A DNA stretch of 64,000 nt, from the NCBI GenBank assembly GCA_900556485.1, contig USOX01000003.1, positions 124,001 to 188,000 on the forward strand, written 5' to 3'. This stretch comes from an uncultured Dysgonomonas sp. GTDB lineage: Bacteria > Bacteroidota > Bacteroidia > Bacteroidales > Dysgonomonadaceae. This document shows positions 8,782 through 17,330 of this stretch, piece after piece. The notes beneath the pieces are model-generated. The model saw only the letters and a list, made by a program, of their open reading frames with translations, was not told where the DNA came from and did no database searches. The number at the start of each line of letters is the position of its first letter. Position 1 is the stretch's first letter. The position numbers were made by a program, and so were the translations under genes.

Positions 8782-10809
8782 TCTAAAAGTATAGCTGATG
8801 CCTCCCATCAACCAGAATCCCGGTTGAGGAATATTGCCTCTATCGTAGTAATGAGTGTCGTAGAGGTTATTCAAAGTCAGATTGAATAAGACATCATTAT
8901 ATTGATAATTCAGTTTGAGATCGAGAGTCGAAAATGCCGGATAATGCTCTATTGTTGCCTTCACTTCTTTTCCGTGATACTTCTCGTATACACCCATCCG
9001 TTTCTGGAAGCGGAAATACCATCCGGCCGACAAGCCTTTATATATCTGATGATTAAATTTAGCTGTAAACTTATCTCTCAGATAATTGAGGGAGTACATA
9101 GATATCATTTCGCCTGTATCGCCGTCCTGAAACATACGGCTATAATCTAATGCGAGCAAAGACTGTTCACCCAAAACAGGCAGCACATCTCCTATCCGGA
9201 AATTCACTCCCATTTCTATGCCTTTTGTATCTACTTTGCTCATATTCCATGCGGAATAAGCTTCGTCTTCGGGCTTTTCTTTTACCCAGTCTATTATATC
9301 CCTTCCCCATAGCAGGAACCCTGTAAGGTAGGCATTGAAGAGGGATTCCCGGTATTTGACGCCTAATTCCAGCGATTCGGACTTTTCGGGTTTCAGGTCG
9401 TTGCGCCCTATATGGGTAGGTGCTTTGTAGTACAAATCGGTAAAAGTGGGCATTCGTGTCGATTTGCTCCATGAGGAGGAAATATTTACCTTATCTACAG
9501 GACGATAACTAATACTCACAGAGGGATAGAATCTGTATTCGCCATCCTGCAAGGTATTATGATTCATCAATGCGCCTGCCGACAAAGCAAACTTGTCTAT
9601 ATTTAATGTATGTTCAAGTGAAACGCTGGCATTGGTACGGTCATCGTATTTAGTGTATTTCCGATGAGGTTCTGCCATTATTTTGCCAAGATTGGAACTC
9701 ATTATATCTTCGCGTCTTAGTTCTCCGCCCAAACTCGTATTTCCCAATTTCGATTTGTAGGAGAAGATAAGATTGGCACCATAAGTATCGCTCCGGTGAT
9801 AGTTGCGCCCAAAGTCGGTATCCTTCACCAGGTCGAACTGATCGTGATGCCTGTTCCAGTAAACGATAGGGATGATTTTCAGCTTTGTGCCAAACTCCCC
9901 TTTCAGCGAACTCATATAGGTGCTGGTGCGGTCGTACTGATTAGGGTAAGCAGCCGAATAAAAAGTATTGGCTCCATATTGCTTATCATTGTACCCTAGT
10001 TGTAAATCGAGCTTCGAAGTTTCGGGTAAGTGAAAACGTGTTTGCCATAGTACGTTATAAATATCATAATCGCTGTTGGCTACATATCCGTCCGAAGAAT
10101 TATAACCCACAGAAAGAGAGTTTGTAGCAATTCCGGTTTGGGCTGCACCACGCACTTCGAGTCCGCGAAGTTTGTGCATACCGGATTCTACACTGGCATA
10201 AGCCTTATAATCTGCATTTTTCTTTGTAATAATATTGATTCCTCCCGAAAAAGCACCGACGCCATAAATAAGGGCAGATGGGCCGTGAATAATTTCAATA
10301 CGTTCTATATCGGAAAGATTGATCGGGATGTCGAAGCTGTAGTGTCCCGTTTGAGGATTGGAGAGGTTTACTCCGTTGAGTAGAATTGCATTTTGGTCGA
10401 ATGATCCGCCACGGATCGAAATATCGGCTTGTACGCCATGTCCTCCACGCTGGATGACATCAATGTTGGCAGCATAAACCAGCAGGTCTTGAATGCTCTG
10501 GACGGGCGCCTGGGCTACCTGTTCTTTGGTGATGATGGTTACCAGCTTGGATGTTTGTGCAATAGGTGTTTCTACACGCGCGGCGGTAACCATAACTTCT
10601 TCGAGCTCCTTCTCCAATGTTTTCTGCTGTTCTTCTGCGCTTCCGCTTTTTTGTGCAGTGATAGAAGATACAGGCAGGAATGTAAGGGCGCATCCGGTAA
10701 CAACCCCGATGTTGACAAGCCTGTGCATACTATTGAATGCACTGTAGCCTTTCCTCAAAAATCGTTTGAAGCGATAGGCTTTTCGTTCTCTAAAATGTTT
10801 TTGATTCAT
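8779..10809 (-). CDS. TonB-dependent outer-membrane receptor (BtuB-like group)
   Basis: Ligand-gated outer-membrane channel. I start it at the ATG at 10809 (MNQKHFRERKAYR), giving 676 residues, because the longer TTG-initiated frame to 10848 begins inside the promoter. Parts: basic N-terminus and signal helix, a TonB-box-like LEEVMVTAARVETP, the plug domain with SIRGGSFDQNAILLNGVNL and IHGPSALIYGVGAFSGGINIIT, then a beta-barrel ending in the typical aromatic C-terminus (MGGISYTFR). The short plug without a carboxypeptidase-like pre-domain is of the cobalamin/siderophore-receptor type rather than SusC. The ligand is not determinable; there is no SusD partner and no riboswitch upstream. Confidence 0.85.
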   Translation of the reverse strand: MNQKHFRERKAYRFKRFLRKGYSAFNSMHRLVNIGVVTGCALTFLPVSSITAQKSGSAEEQQKTLEKELEEVMVTAARVETPIAQTSKLVTIITKEQVAQAPVQSIQDLLVYAANIDVIQRGGHGVQADISIRGGSFDQNAILLNGVNLSNPQTGHYSFDIPINLSDIERIEIIHGPSALIYGVGAFSGGINIITKKNADYKAYASVESGMHKLRGLEVRGAAQTGIATNSLSVGYNSSDGYVANSDYDIYNVLWQTRFHLPETSKLDLQLGYNDKQYGANTFYSAAYPNQYDRTSTYMSSLKGEFGTKLKIIPIVYWNRHHDQFDLVKDTDFGRNYHRSDTYGANLIFSYKSKLGNTSLGGELRREDIMSSNLGKIMAEPHRKYTKYDDRTNASVSLEHTLNIDKFALSAGALMNHNTLQDGEYRFYPSVSISYRPVDKVNISSSWSKSTRMPTFTDLYYKAPTHIGRNDLKPEKSESLELGVKYRESLFNAYLTGFLLWGRDIIDWVKEKPEDEAYSAWNMSKVDTKGIEMGVNFRIGDVLPVLGEQSLLALDYSRMFQDGDTGEMISMYSLNYLRDKFTAKFNHQIYKGLSAGWYFRFQKRMGVYEKYHGKEVKATIEHYPAFSTLDLKLNYQYNDVLFNLTLNNLYDTHYYDRGNIPQPGFWLMGGISYTFR

Positions 10810-10840
10810 TTTGTTGATTTTGTTAATAAATAAAAATTGT

Positions 10841-10870
10841 CGCCGCAAAAGTATGAAAACTAATGCGGCG
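10841..10870 (-). promoter_or_regulatory. Promoter of the TonB receptor inside a palindrome
   Basis: Minus-strand TACTTTTG (10846-10853) matches TAnnTTTG. It is bracketed by perfect 7-bp arms CGCCGCA (10841-10847) and TGCGGCG (10864-10870). The start would fall roughly 30-35 bp before the chosen ATG. The symmetric arms suggest an operator for an unknown repressor. Confidence 0.55.
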
Positions 10871-10913
10871 AACCAATTATAAAATGTACGAATCTGAAAT
10901 TTATTTTGTCATG

Positions 10914-11118
10914 TTGAAGAGCGAATGCTTTGTCCTCTTGTCATGTTGAACGTAGTGAAACATCTCTTTTGACGAAAGAGATTCTTCACTCTGTTCAGAA
11001 ACAACGTTCGACGGAACGAAGTGTAGTCAATGGCAAAGAGAGTATTCAATAACACCTATCGTCTTTTCGGATTTTGTAATCCGAAAATTTATAACTGCGG
11101 ATTTTAAATCCAACAAAA
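10914..11118. repeat. Composite dispersed repeat, copy 1
   Basis: TTTTGTCATGTTGAA words, a GAAACATCTCTTTTGACGAAAGAGATTC hairpin split over 10958-10984, then a near-constant block (10988-11062, containing CAACGTTCGACGGAACG) and a short hairpin of TTTTCGGATT / AATCCGAAAA plus TGCGGATTTTAAATCC. The stretch 10960-11062 matches the reverse complement of 23095-23195 almost base for base. No coding potential. Confidence 0.8.
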
Positions 11119-11131
11119 CGATGAAATGTTC

Positions 11132-11914
11132 TTAGCCTTCTGTTATTGTTTTGAAATCATCTTTAGTCGGAATTCTTCCTTCGTCTGTAATCTGAGTAAA
11201 CAGCTCTTCGGCCTCTTCTCCCTGATCTTCTCCTAAGCCCAGTGCTTCGTCAAGCAGAAGATAGAATAATTCTTCGAGCTGTACATTATACTCTTTGTTC
11301 CACTTAGCCATCTCCGCCAAAAATCTGTTCAGGTTATCTCCTTCATTCAGATAAGCAGTAAATTTCTTTGCACCTTCCACGGTTATATGATCGCCTCTAT
11401 GCTGACTATTTGCAGAGAATAAGGCAATTATAACAGGAACAGTCTTGTCGCAATATCCAAATTCCTTGAGTATTTCCCATACTCCGAAAAAGTCGAAAGG
11501 CTCTGCTTCGTGATCAATGTCACGAGTTGCCAAATGTTCGGCGAAAAGCAGAACATCTTCATCGCTCTTAGATGCCAATGCCAACCTGCCTGCAAAAAAT
11601 GTTCCTGCCGACCATTCGCTGTCCACATCGATAGGGCCGCTCCAATATTCATTGTTAATTTTGGTGATTCCTTCGATAATCTCACGTATCACAGGATATA
11701 GGTCAGGATACTGAACAGCATCGATAGCCAGACGGTCTTCAATGTTCATGATTGCCTCATAGTCGCAGTCTTCGAAATAATCTTCGAGCTCGTCTCTCCA
11801 CAGAATTTCGCGGTACCATTCGCTATCCGAATAATCATCTTCGGTAGCATTTTTTACGTTTTCGTTAATAGCATTGAGTAGTTCTTCGAGTGCTTCTTTA
11901 GTAATGTTAGTCAT
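11132..11914 (-). CDS. Acidic cytoplasmic protein of unknown function
   Basis: 260 residues, no signal peptide or membrane segment, strongly acidic and rich in Glu, Asp, Trp and Tyr (NATEDDYSDSEWYREILWRDELEDYFEDCDYEAI near residues 21-54). Predominantly helical. I recognise no domain or catalytic motif. The dense acidity and helix content could suit a protein-interaction or immunity-type role, but nothing nearby supports that. Reading direction, length and codon use support a real gene. Confidence 0.65.
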   Translation of the reverse strand: MTNITKEALEELLNAINENVKNATEDDYSDSEWYREILWRDELEDYFEDCDYEAIMNIEDRLAIDAVQYPDLYPVIREIIEGITKINNEYWSGPIDVDSEWSAGTFFAGRLALASKSDEDVLLFAEHLATRDIDHEAEPFDFFGVWEILKEFGYCDKTVPVIIALFSANSQHRGDHITVEGAKKFTAYLNEGDNLNRFLAEMAKWNKEYNVQLEELFYLLLDEALGLGEDQGEEAEELFTQITDEGRIPTKDDFKTITEG

Positions 11915-12042
11915 AATGTGTTTATATTTAGTTAAGTAGTGTCAATAGTTTAGTGTAACTTGTGTCTGAAACATGTGTAATCTTAAAAAGCTATGCAATA
12001 TATAAAATATTTATAACATCAGACTTATTTATTAGTATTTTA

Positions 12043-12050
12043 TATCTTTG
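12043..12050 (+). promoter_or_regulatory. Candidate -7 element for lgt-fprA
   Basis: TATCTTTG matches TAnnTTTG, about 143 bp before the lgt start. The 280-bp gap around it is otherwise AT-rich without a recognised gene or structure. Confidence 0.5.
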
Positions 12051-12193
12051 TAAGCCGGAGTAAGCAATTTAGAACATTTATTGTTTTATTTTTGTTATTC
12101 TTTTATTTTTATAGATACACTTAACAGAAGGATTGAAAAAACATCTAACCATAATTATTGAACACTTATAAGCCAATAATAAAAAAATAAAAT

Positions 12194-13045
12194 ATGCTAT
12201 CATTTATAACCTGGAACATAGATCCTGAAGCCTTTTCCCTATTTGGCCGAGAAATCAGGTGGTATGGAATTTTGTGGGCAACGGGAGTACTTCTCACAAC
12301 TTTAGTAGTACGAAGGATGTACAGAAAGGAAAACCTTTCGGAGCAATGGTTCGACTCCCTGTTTATGTATATAATCATCGGTCTTATCGCGGGAGCACGT
12401 CTGGGGCATTGCCTGTTCTACGATCCGGTTTACTACCTGTCTAATCCGTTGAGCATGCTCAAAGTATGGGAAGGCGGACTTTCAAGCCACGGTGGAGCTA
12501 TAGGTATGACCATCGCTATCTGGCTATATTCTGTCAGGATAACGAAGAAAAGCATGATATGGGCACTCGACCGCCTGATAGTGGGGGTTGCTATAGGTGC
12601 TACATTTATACGCCTGGGCAATCTGATGAACTCCGAGATATACGGAGGACCTACCCAATTGCCTTGGGGATTCAATTTTGTAAGAGATCAACGCTGGCAT
12701 CTACCTCTTACTCAGGGAGGTTCGGGCGAATTGCCTTGCCATCCTACACAGTTGTACGAAGCGCTTATCTATCTTGCAATTTTCGGACTGGGACTTTACC
12801 TTTTCTATAAAACCAATGCAAAAACAAAGCAGGGATTGATATTAGGCGTTTCGCTAATAGGTATTTTTCTTTCGCGTTTCTGTATAGAATATATTAAGAA
12901 CATACAAGAGCCATTTGAAGTAGAAATGATAGCTAATTATGGTATCAATATGGGACAATTGCTTAGTATACCGTTCTTCCTTTGGGGAGGATGGCTTGTA
13001 TGGAATGCCCTGCGAAAAAAGGAGACGACAAATAACAAAAAATAA
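12194..13045 (+). CDS. lgt: Prolipoprotein diacylglyceryl transferase
   Basis: Inner-membrane enzyme that moves diacylglycerol from phosphatidylglycerol to the lipobox Cys of prolipoproteins, the step before LspA (3955-4614). 283 residues with about seven membrane helices. Motifs: IRWYGILWATG near residue 21, GGLSSHGGAIG near 94-104 (with the conserved HGG), RLGNLMNSEIYG near 136-147, the family signature, and HPTQLYEALIYL near 180. Start is supported by the conserved N-terminal FITWNIDPEAF. fprA follows after 12 bp, so the two are probably co-transcribed. Confidence 0.96.
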   Translation: MLSFITWNIDPEAFSLFGREIRWYGILWATGVLLTTLVVRRMYRKENLSEQWFDSLFMYIIIGLIAGARLGHCLFYDPVYYLSNPLSMLKVWEGGLSSHGGAIGMTIAIWLYSVRITKKSMIWALDRLIVGVAIGATFIRLGNLMNSEIYGGPTQLPWGFNFVRDQRWHLPLTQGGSGELPCHPTQLYEALIYLAIFGLGLYLFYKTNAKTKQGLILGVSLIGIFLSRFCIEYIKNIQEPFEVEMIANYGINMGQLLSIPFFLWGGWLVWNALRKKETTNNKK

Positions 13046-13057
13046 TTCAATCATAAC

Positions 13058-14260
13058 ATGTTAAAACCAGTCCAAATAAAAGAAGACTTATTCTATATAG
13101 GTGTTAATGACCGTACAAAACACCTTTTTGAGAATTTGTGGCCATTACCCAAAGGGGTATCATATAATTCATATCTGATAGTAGACGAGAAGACAGCTCT
13201 TTTCGACACTGTAGATGTCTGTTATTCTGATATTTTCCTTCAAAAATTAGAAACTGCTTTAGCCGGAAAAACGCTTGATTATGTAATTATCAACCATATG
13301 GAACCCGATCATTCGGGCTCACTTGGATTACTGAGAAATAAATACCCGAATATTCAGATTGTAGGCAATAAGCGTACGGCTGATATGGTTCAGGGCTTCT
13401 ATGGTATTAAAGATGGTGTGAAGGTTATAGAAGATGGTGAGCAACTCTCGCTGGGTAAGCACAACCTAGTTTTCTACCTTACTCCGATGGTTCACTGGCC
13501 TGAAACAATGATGACGTATGACACTGTTCACAAAATCATCTTCTCGGGCGATGCTTTCGGTACATTCGGAACACTGGATGGCGGTATCACCGATGCACAG
13601 CTACATCCTGAGCGCTACTATGACGAAATGGTACGTTATTATTCGAATGTAGTGGGTAAATTCGGCTCACCTGTGCAAAAGGCTTTGGAAAAACTGAGTG
13701 CAGTAGAAATAAACTATATATGCTCTACGCATGGCCCTATCTGGACATTGCCGGAACAAATACAGAAAGTGATCTCTATGTACGACAAACTTAGCCGCTA
13801 TCAGGGCGACGAAGGTGTAGTCATCGCATACGGAACTATGTACGGAAACACTGAGCAAATGGCCGAAACTGTTGCTTATGAACTGGCTCAACAAGGAATA
13901 AAAGAGATTATTTTGCACAATGTATCGAAGCGTTCGCACTCTTACATCCTTCGCGATATCTTTAAATATAAAGGACTTATCGTTGGTTCGCCTACTTATA
14001 ATAATAAGTTGTTCCCTGAGGTGGAATACTTGTTGTCCAAAATAGAAGGGCGCGATATGAAACACCGTTACTTCGGTTACTTCGGTTCGTTTACATGGGC
14101 AGGTGCGGCAGTGAAACGCCTGGCACAGTTTGCCGAAGATACCAAATTCGAAGTTGTAGGTTCGCCTGTAGAAATGAAACAAGCAATGCAGATTAATACT
14201 TACGAAGCTTGTGTTTCGTTAGGTAAAGCAATGGCAGACAAATTGATACAGGATAGATAA
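13058..14260 (+). CDS. fprA: Flavodiiron protein (FprA-like O2/NO reductase)
   Basis: Cytoplasmic flavodiiron protein that reduces O2 to water or NO to N2O, protecting an anaerobe from oxygen. 400 residues, the standard two-domain length. The metallo-beta-lactamase-like domain carries the diiron ligands in HMEPDHSG (near 82-89), MVHWPETM (near 147), SGDAFGTFG (near 165) and STHGPIW (near 226). The flavodoxin domain starts near 255 with the FMN loop YGTMYGNTEQMAE, followed by GSPTYNNKLFP and FGSFTWAG. No fused rubredoxin domain, so the electron donor is encoded elsewhere. Confidence 0.93.
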   Translation: MLKPVQIKEDLFYIGVNDRTKHLFENLWPLPKGVSYNSYLIVDEKTALFDTVDVCYSDIFLQKLETALAGKTLDYVIINHMEPDHSGSLGLLRNKYPNIQIVGNKRTADMVQGFYGIKDGVKVIEDGEQLSLGKHNLVFYLTPMVHWPETMMTYDTVHKIIFSGDAFGTFGTLDGGITDAQLHPERYYDEMVRYYSNVVGKFGSPVQKALEKLSAVEINYICSTHGPIWTLPEQIQKVISMYDKLSRYQGDEGVVIAYGTMYGNTEQMAETVAYELAQQGIKEIILHNVSKRSHSYILRDIFKYKGLIVGSPTYNNKLFPEVEYLLSKIEGRDMKHRYFGYFGSFTWAGAAVKRLAQFAEDTKFEVVGSPVEMKQAMQINTYEACVSLGKAMADKLIQDR

Positions 14261-14285
14261 ACAGAACCTATTCTAAAATATAATG

Positions 14286-14316
14286 AGCCGGTGGATTTAT
14301 ATCCATCGGCTTTTTC
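14286..14316 (+). terminator. Intrinsic terminator after fprA
   Basis: Stem GCCGGTGGAT / ATCCATCGGC (10 bp with a G-T pair), 4-base loop, then TTTTTC; 26 bp after the fprA stop. Confidence 0.9.
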
Positions 14317-14336
14317 TATTAAAAATCTTTTCAAAT

Positions 14337-14368
14337 TTTACTTACTAGTAAGTAAATTTATATATTTG
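14337..14368 (+). promoter_or_regulatory. TetR operator-like palindrome overlapping the tetR promoter
   Basis: TTTACTTACTAGTAAGTAAA (14337-14356) is a perfect 20-bp palindrome. TATATTTG (14361-14368), a full TAnnTTTG match, follows at once. The tetR ATG is at 14373, so transcription would start at or within a base or two of the start codon and the mRNA would be leaderless or nearly so. A repressor on the palindrome would cover the -33 region. Confidence 0.75.
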
Positions 14369-14372
14369 CATT

Positions 14373-14948
14373 ATGAAAGATACCCGAAACGAAATAATCA
14401 ATATAGCTTGTGACCTGATTCGTTCTGTCGGATATAATGCATTCAGCTATGCAGATATATCTAAAAAGCTAAACATCAAGAATGCAGCTATACACTACTA
14501 TTTTCCGACTAAAGGCGATTTGGGAGTAGAGGCTATCAGGAGAAACCAATCTGCCTTCGAAAAAATAACAAGCTTGTGGAAAGAACTGAGTTATAGTCAA
14601 CAATTGGCAAATTATATTAAGATGCACGATAGTTTTATCAATAAAGGCTGGGTGTGCATTGTTGGTTCCCTTTCTCCTTCTTACGATACATTGCCCGAAA
14701 ATATGAAAAGTGAGTTGCAAAAGCTGATTAATACTATTATCGACTGGTTATCAGACGTTTTGGAAAGAGGAAAAGATAGTGGAGAGTTCAGATTAGAAGG
14801 TACAGCTAAAGATCAGGCTTATGCAATACATTCGGCAATGCTCTCCGCCCTGTTGATGAACAAGGTATTGAAGAATGATGTTTATAAATTAATCCAGAAC
14901 AACTTATTAATGCAGGTAAGTATTAAAACGATTACTAATAAAGAATGA
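14373..14948 (+). CDS. TetR/AcrR-family transcriptional regulator
   Basis: 191-residue dimeric repressor. The N-terminal helix-turn-helix (residues about 7-52) is typical: IINIACDLIRSVGYNAFSYADISKKL, then NAAIHYYFPTKGDLGVEAI. The C-terminal ligand-binding part is helical and family-variable. The stop overlaps the following fabH start by four bases (ATGA), so they are translationally coupled, and the 20-bp palindrome at the promoter indicates autoregulation of the pair. The inducer is probably a fatty acyl compound or a drug, an inference from the partner gene only. Confidence 0.88.
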   Translation: MKDTRNEIINIACDLIRSVGYNAFSYADISKKLNIKNAAIHYYFPTKGDLGVEAIRRNQSAFEKITSLWKELSYSQQLANYIKMHDSFINKGWVCIVGSLSPSYDTLPENMKSELQKLINTIIDWLSDVLERGKDSGEFRLEGTAKDQAYAIHSAMLSALLMNKVLKNDVYKLIQNNLLMQVSIKTITNKE

Positions 14949-15925
14949 ATGCAACAATTAAATCTATAGGGATTTATCACCCTGAAAAAGAGATTAGAAA
15001 CTCTTATTTTGAAGAATTCTTAGATACTTCCGATCAATGGATCAGGGAAAGGACAGGAATCGAAAAACGTTACTTCTCGGCAGAGAATGAATATACCAGC
15101 GACCTATGCGTAAAAGCGGTAGAGAATTTAGTGAAGAATCATAATACTAATTTGCAGGATATTGATTTTATCATTGTTGCAACAAGTACACCTGATCAGG
15201 TATTGCCAAGCGTTGCAAGCCAGGTGCAAACACGGCTGAATATTTCTCATACCGGATGTATGGATATATCTGCTGCATGTGGAGGATTTGTATACGCCAT
15301 TATTATGGCAAAAGGGCTTATAGCTGCTCATACACATCGTAAAATATTGATAATAGGCGCGGAAACTCTTTCTAAAGTAACTGATTTTACAGACCGGGGC
15401 TCGTGTATATTGTTTGGAGATGGTGCAGGTGCTGTTATTGTAGAGGCTAACGAGCAGAATCATATATTCGAAGCGATAACAGATACAGACGGGTCTTATG
15501 GCAAAGATTTATATTTATCGTATCAGGATGCACCCATCAATGGAGAAACGATATTCCCTGACGGAAAGCTGCATCAGAATGGAAGGGTGGTTTTTAAATG
15601 GGCTGTTTCTACCTTGGTTACTAAAATTCAAGACCTTGCCTTAAAGAATGGAATGAATCTGCAAAATATTGATTTTCTGATTCCTCATAGTGCAAATATC
15701 CGCATATTGGAGGCCGTATGCAAAGGATTAAATGTATCTATGGACAAGTGTGTGGAGAGTATCCAGAATTATGGAAATACTTCTGCTGCTTCGATCCCTA
15801 TTGCGTGGTATAATGGGATTGTATCAGGAAAAATAAAGCCGAAAGATAAGTTATTGCTCATTGGTTTCGGTGGCGGATTGACTTGTGCGGGTATATGTTT
15901 GGAGAATAATATTATAATCGAATAA
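14945..15925 (+). CDS. fabH: 3-oxoacyl-ACP synthase III (FabH-like)
   Basis: Condensing enzyme that joins an acyl-CoA to malonyl-ACP to begin a fatty-acid chain. 326 residues, standard length. The N-terminal ERTGIEKRYF is conserved; the triad is visible as Cys in DISAACGGFVYA (near 114), His in IPHSANIRI (near 251) and Asn in NYGNTSAASIP (near 281). Sitting in a private operon with a TetR regulator rather than with plsX or fabD, it is more likely a specialised or second FabH (regulated chain initiation, acyl signal or secondary metabolite) than the main housekeeping copy. Confidence 0.88.
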   Translation: MNATIKSIGIYHPEKEIRNSYFEEFLDTSDQWIRERTGIEKRYFSAENEYTSDLCVKAVENLVKNHNTNLQDIDFIIVATSTPDQVLPSVASQVQTRLNISHTGCMDISAACGGFVYAIIMAKGLIAAHTHRKILIIGAETLSKVTDFTDRGSCILFGDGAGAVIVEANEQNHIFEAITDTDGSYGKDLYLSYQDAPINGETIFPDGKLHQNGRVVFKWAVSTLVTKIQDLALKNGMNLQNIDFLIPHSANIRILEAVCKGLNVSMDKCVESIQNYGNTSAASIPIAWYNGIVSGKIKPKDKLLLIGFGGGLTCAGICLENNIIIE

Positions 15926-15930
15926 CAATG

Positions 15931-15969
15931 AAAAAGAGTTGCAGGAGAACTGTCTGCAACTCTTTTCTT
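15931..15969. terminator. Bidirectional terminator between fabH and the DUF1349 gene
   Basis: Stem AAAGAGTTGCAG / CTGCAACTCTTT (12 bp), 9-base loop, T-rich on the right and A-rich on the left, lying between convergent genes. Confidence 0.9.
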
Positions 15970-15974
15970 GTCTT

Positions 15975-16631
15975 TTACTCTGCGTTGTTTTCGAGCCACT
16001 TCATCCGTCGCTGATCCGGTAAGTGCTTCACTTTAAAGTTGTCGAACTTCACATTAAAGCCTTTTCCGTCAGGGCTAGCAGCCATAAGGCCAACCATAAC
16101 AGGAATATTGTCTTGCAAATGGGCATTCCTCATCATTGTATATTCCTTATCATCATATGAGTAAAAGACTTCTATTGCATCGAGTCGCCTAATGGCCTTT
16201 ATCCATACGAAAGGTGGTACTTTATCCAATTGAATTACACTCCAGTCACTTGTTTTGTGTGTCACTACAGTGCTTAGATTGTATTTTCCGTCCACAAATT
16301 CGACTCCCGCCTTAATGTAATTTTCGTGATCGACACGAAGCATTAATCCGGCCTGATCGAATCGGACTTTATAATCACCTGTAACCTTTACCTTTACCTC
16401 AAATTCTCCGCCATAAGTCGCATAATAGAATGGCGCGTCATCCACCGTAAAACCATAATGAGATATACGCCAGTAATCGCTCTGAGGTGTTACAAACATG
16501 GAGAGTGAATTATCTTTAATCTCCCATTTTTCAGGTTCGTTGAACCATTGCATTTTTTCTAAACTTTGCGCCATTACATTATGTGATATCAATACCATTA
16601 ACACAAAACCAAACAATCTTATTTTCTTCAT
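15975..16631 (-). CDS. Secreted DUF1349 (concanavalin-like fold) protein
   Basis: 218 residues with a Sec signal peptide (LFGFVLMVLISHNVMAQS). The remainder matches the DUF1349 beta-sandwich pattern: WFNEPEKWEIKDNSLSMFV, DYWRISHYGF, then DQAGLMLRVDHENYIKAGVEF and the closing VKFDNFKVKHLP. Members are carbohydrate-binding-like folds often found with glycan enzymes; no catalytic activity is established. A second, lipoprotein-type member lies at 56464. A 29-bp gap to the upstream acetyltransferase gene suggests one transcript. Confidence 0.78.
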   Translation of the reverse strand: MKKIRLFGFVLMVLISHNVMAQSLEKMQWFNEPEKWEIKDNSLSMFVTPQSDYWRISHYGFTVDDAPFYYATYGGEFEVKVKVTGDYKVRFDQAGLMLRVDHENYIKAGVEFVDGKYNLSTVVTHKTSDWSVIQLDKVPPFVWIKAIRRLDAIEVFYSYDDKEYTMMRNAHLQDNIPVMVGLMAASPDGKGFNVKFDNFKVKHLPDQRRMKWLENNAE

Positions 16632-16660
16632 TTTATTCTAACTGTTATTTTAATACTATA

Positions 16661-17218
16661 TCAAATCTTTTTCAATACACGACACGGATTGCCTACAGCA
16701 ACCACGTTCGAAGGAATATCACGAACTACTACGCTCCCGCCTCCTATCACCGCATTGTCGCCTATGGTAACACCCGGAAGGACTACCACATTGGCTCCTA
16801 TCCAAACATTATTGCCAATAGTAATAGGATGGGCATACTCCAGTCCCTTATTCCGCTGCTCTACATCCAAAGGATGCTGTGCTGTGTAGAATCCGCAATT
16901 AGGTGCTACGAAAACATTGTCGCCAAATATGACTTTTGCTTCATCGAGAATCACGCAATTCATATTCATATAGAAGTTTTCACCTATTTCGATATTATAA
17001 CCATAGTCGCAATAGAAAGGCTGTTCTATCTTGAAAGAATTACCTGTTTTGCCAAGTATTTTCCGTATCAGTTCATGCCGTTCTTCTCTCTGCGACGGCC
17101 GCAGGCTATTATATGTGTAATAGAGTTCTTTACAGGCATCGCGTTCGGCTATCAGTTCCTGATCGTAGTTTGCATCGTATAATTCGCCGTTTCTAGCCTT
17201 TTCTTTTTCGCTTTTCAT
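16661..17218 (-). CDS. Maltose/galactoside O-acetyltransferase (Maa/LacA family)
   Basis: 185-residue trimeric left-handed beta-helix acetyltransferase that moves acetyl from acetyl-CoA to a sugar hydroxyl. N-terminal Mac domain (ERDACKELYYTYNSLRPSQREER, residues 25-47) followed by hexapeptide repeats (IEIGENFYMN, VIFGDNVFVA, ITIGNNVWIGANVVVLPGVTIGDNAVIGGGSVV). The catalytic His is in FYTAQHPLD near residue 115. Sugar specificity cannot be told from sequence. It probably leads a two-gene transcript with the DUF1349 gene. Confidence 0.9.
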   Translation of the reverse strand: MKSEKEKARNGELYDANYDQELIAERDACKELYYTYNSLRPSQREERHELIRKILGKTGNSFKIEQPFYCDYGYNIEIGENFYMNMNCVILDEAKVIFGDNVFVAPNCGFYTAQHPLDVEQRNKGLEYAHPITIGNNVWIGANVVVLPGVTIGDNAVIGGGSVVVRDIPSNVVAVGNPCRVLKKI

Positions 17219-17330
17219 TTGTTCTAGTCTATCTTAATTAAAATAACCATATAAAAGAATTACCTTTACAAAGGTAAAGCACGATAAATAACCAGTCAAT
17301 AGTGATTAATGACCATTTTAAGCGACGAAG

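Noticed and set aside
10810..10848. TTG-initiated N-terminal extension of the TonB receptor
   Set aside because: It starts inside the TACTTTTG promoter, so it cannot be transcribed from it.
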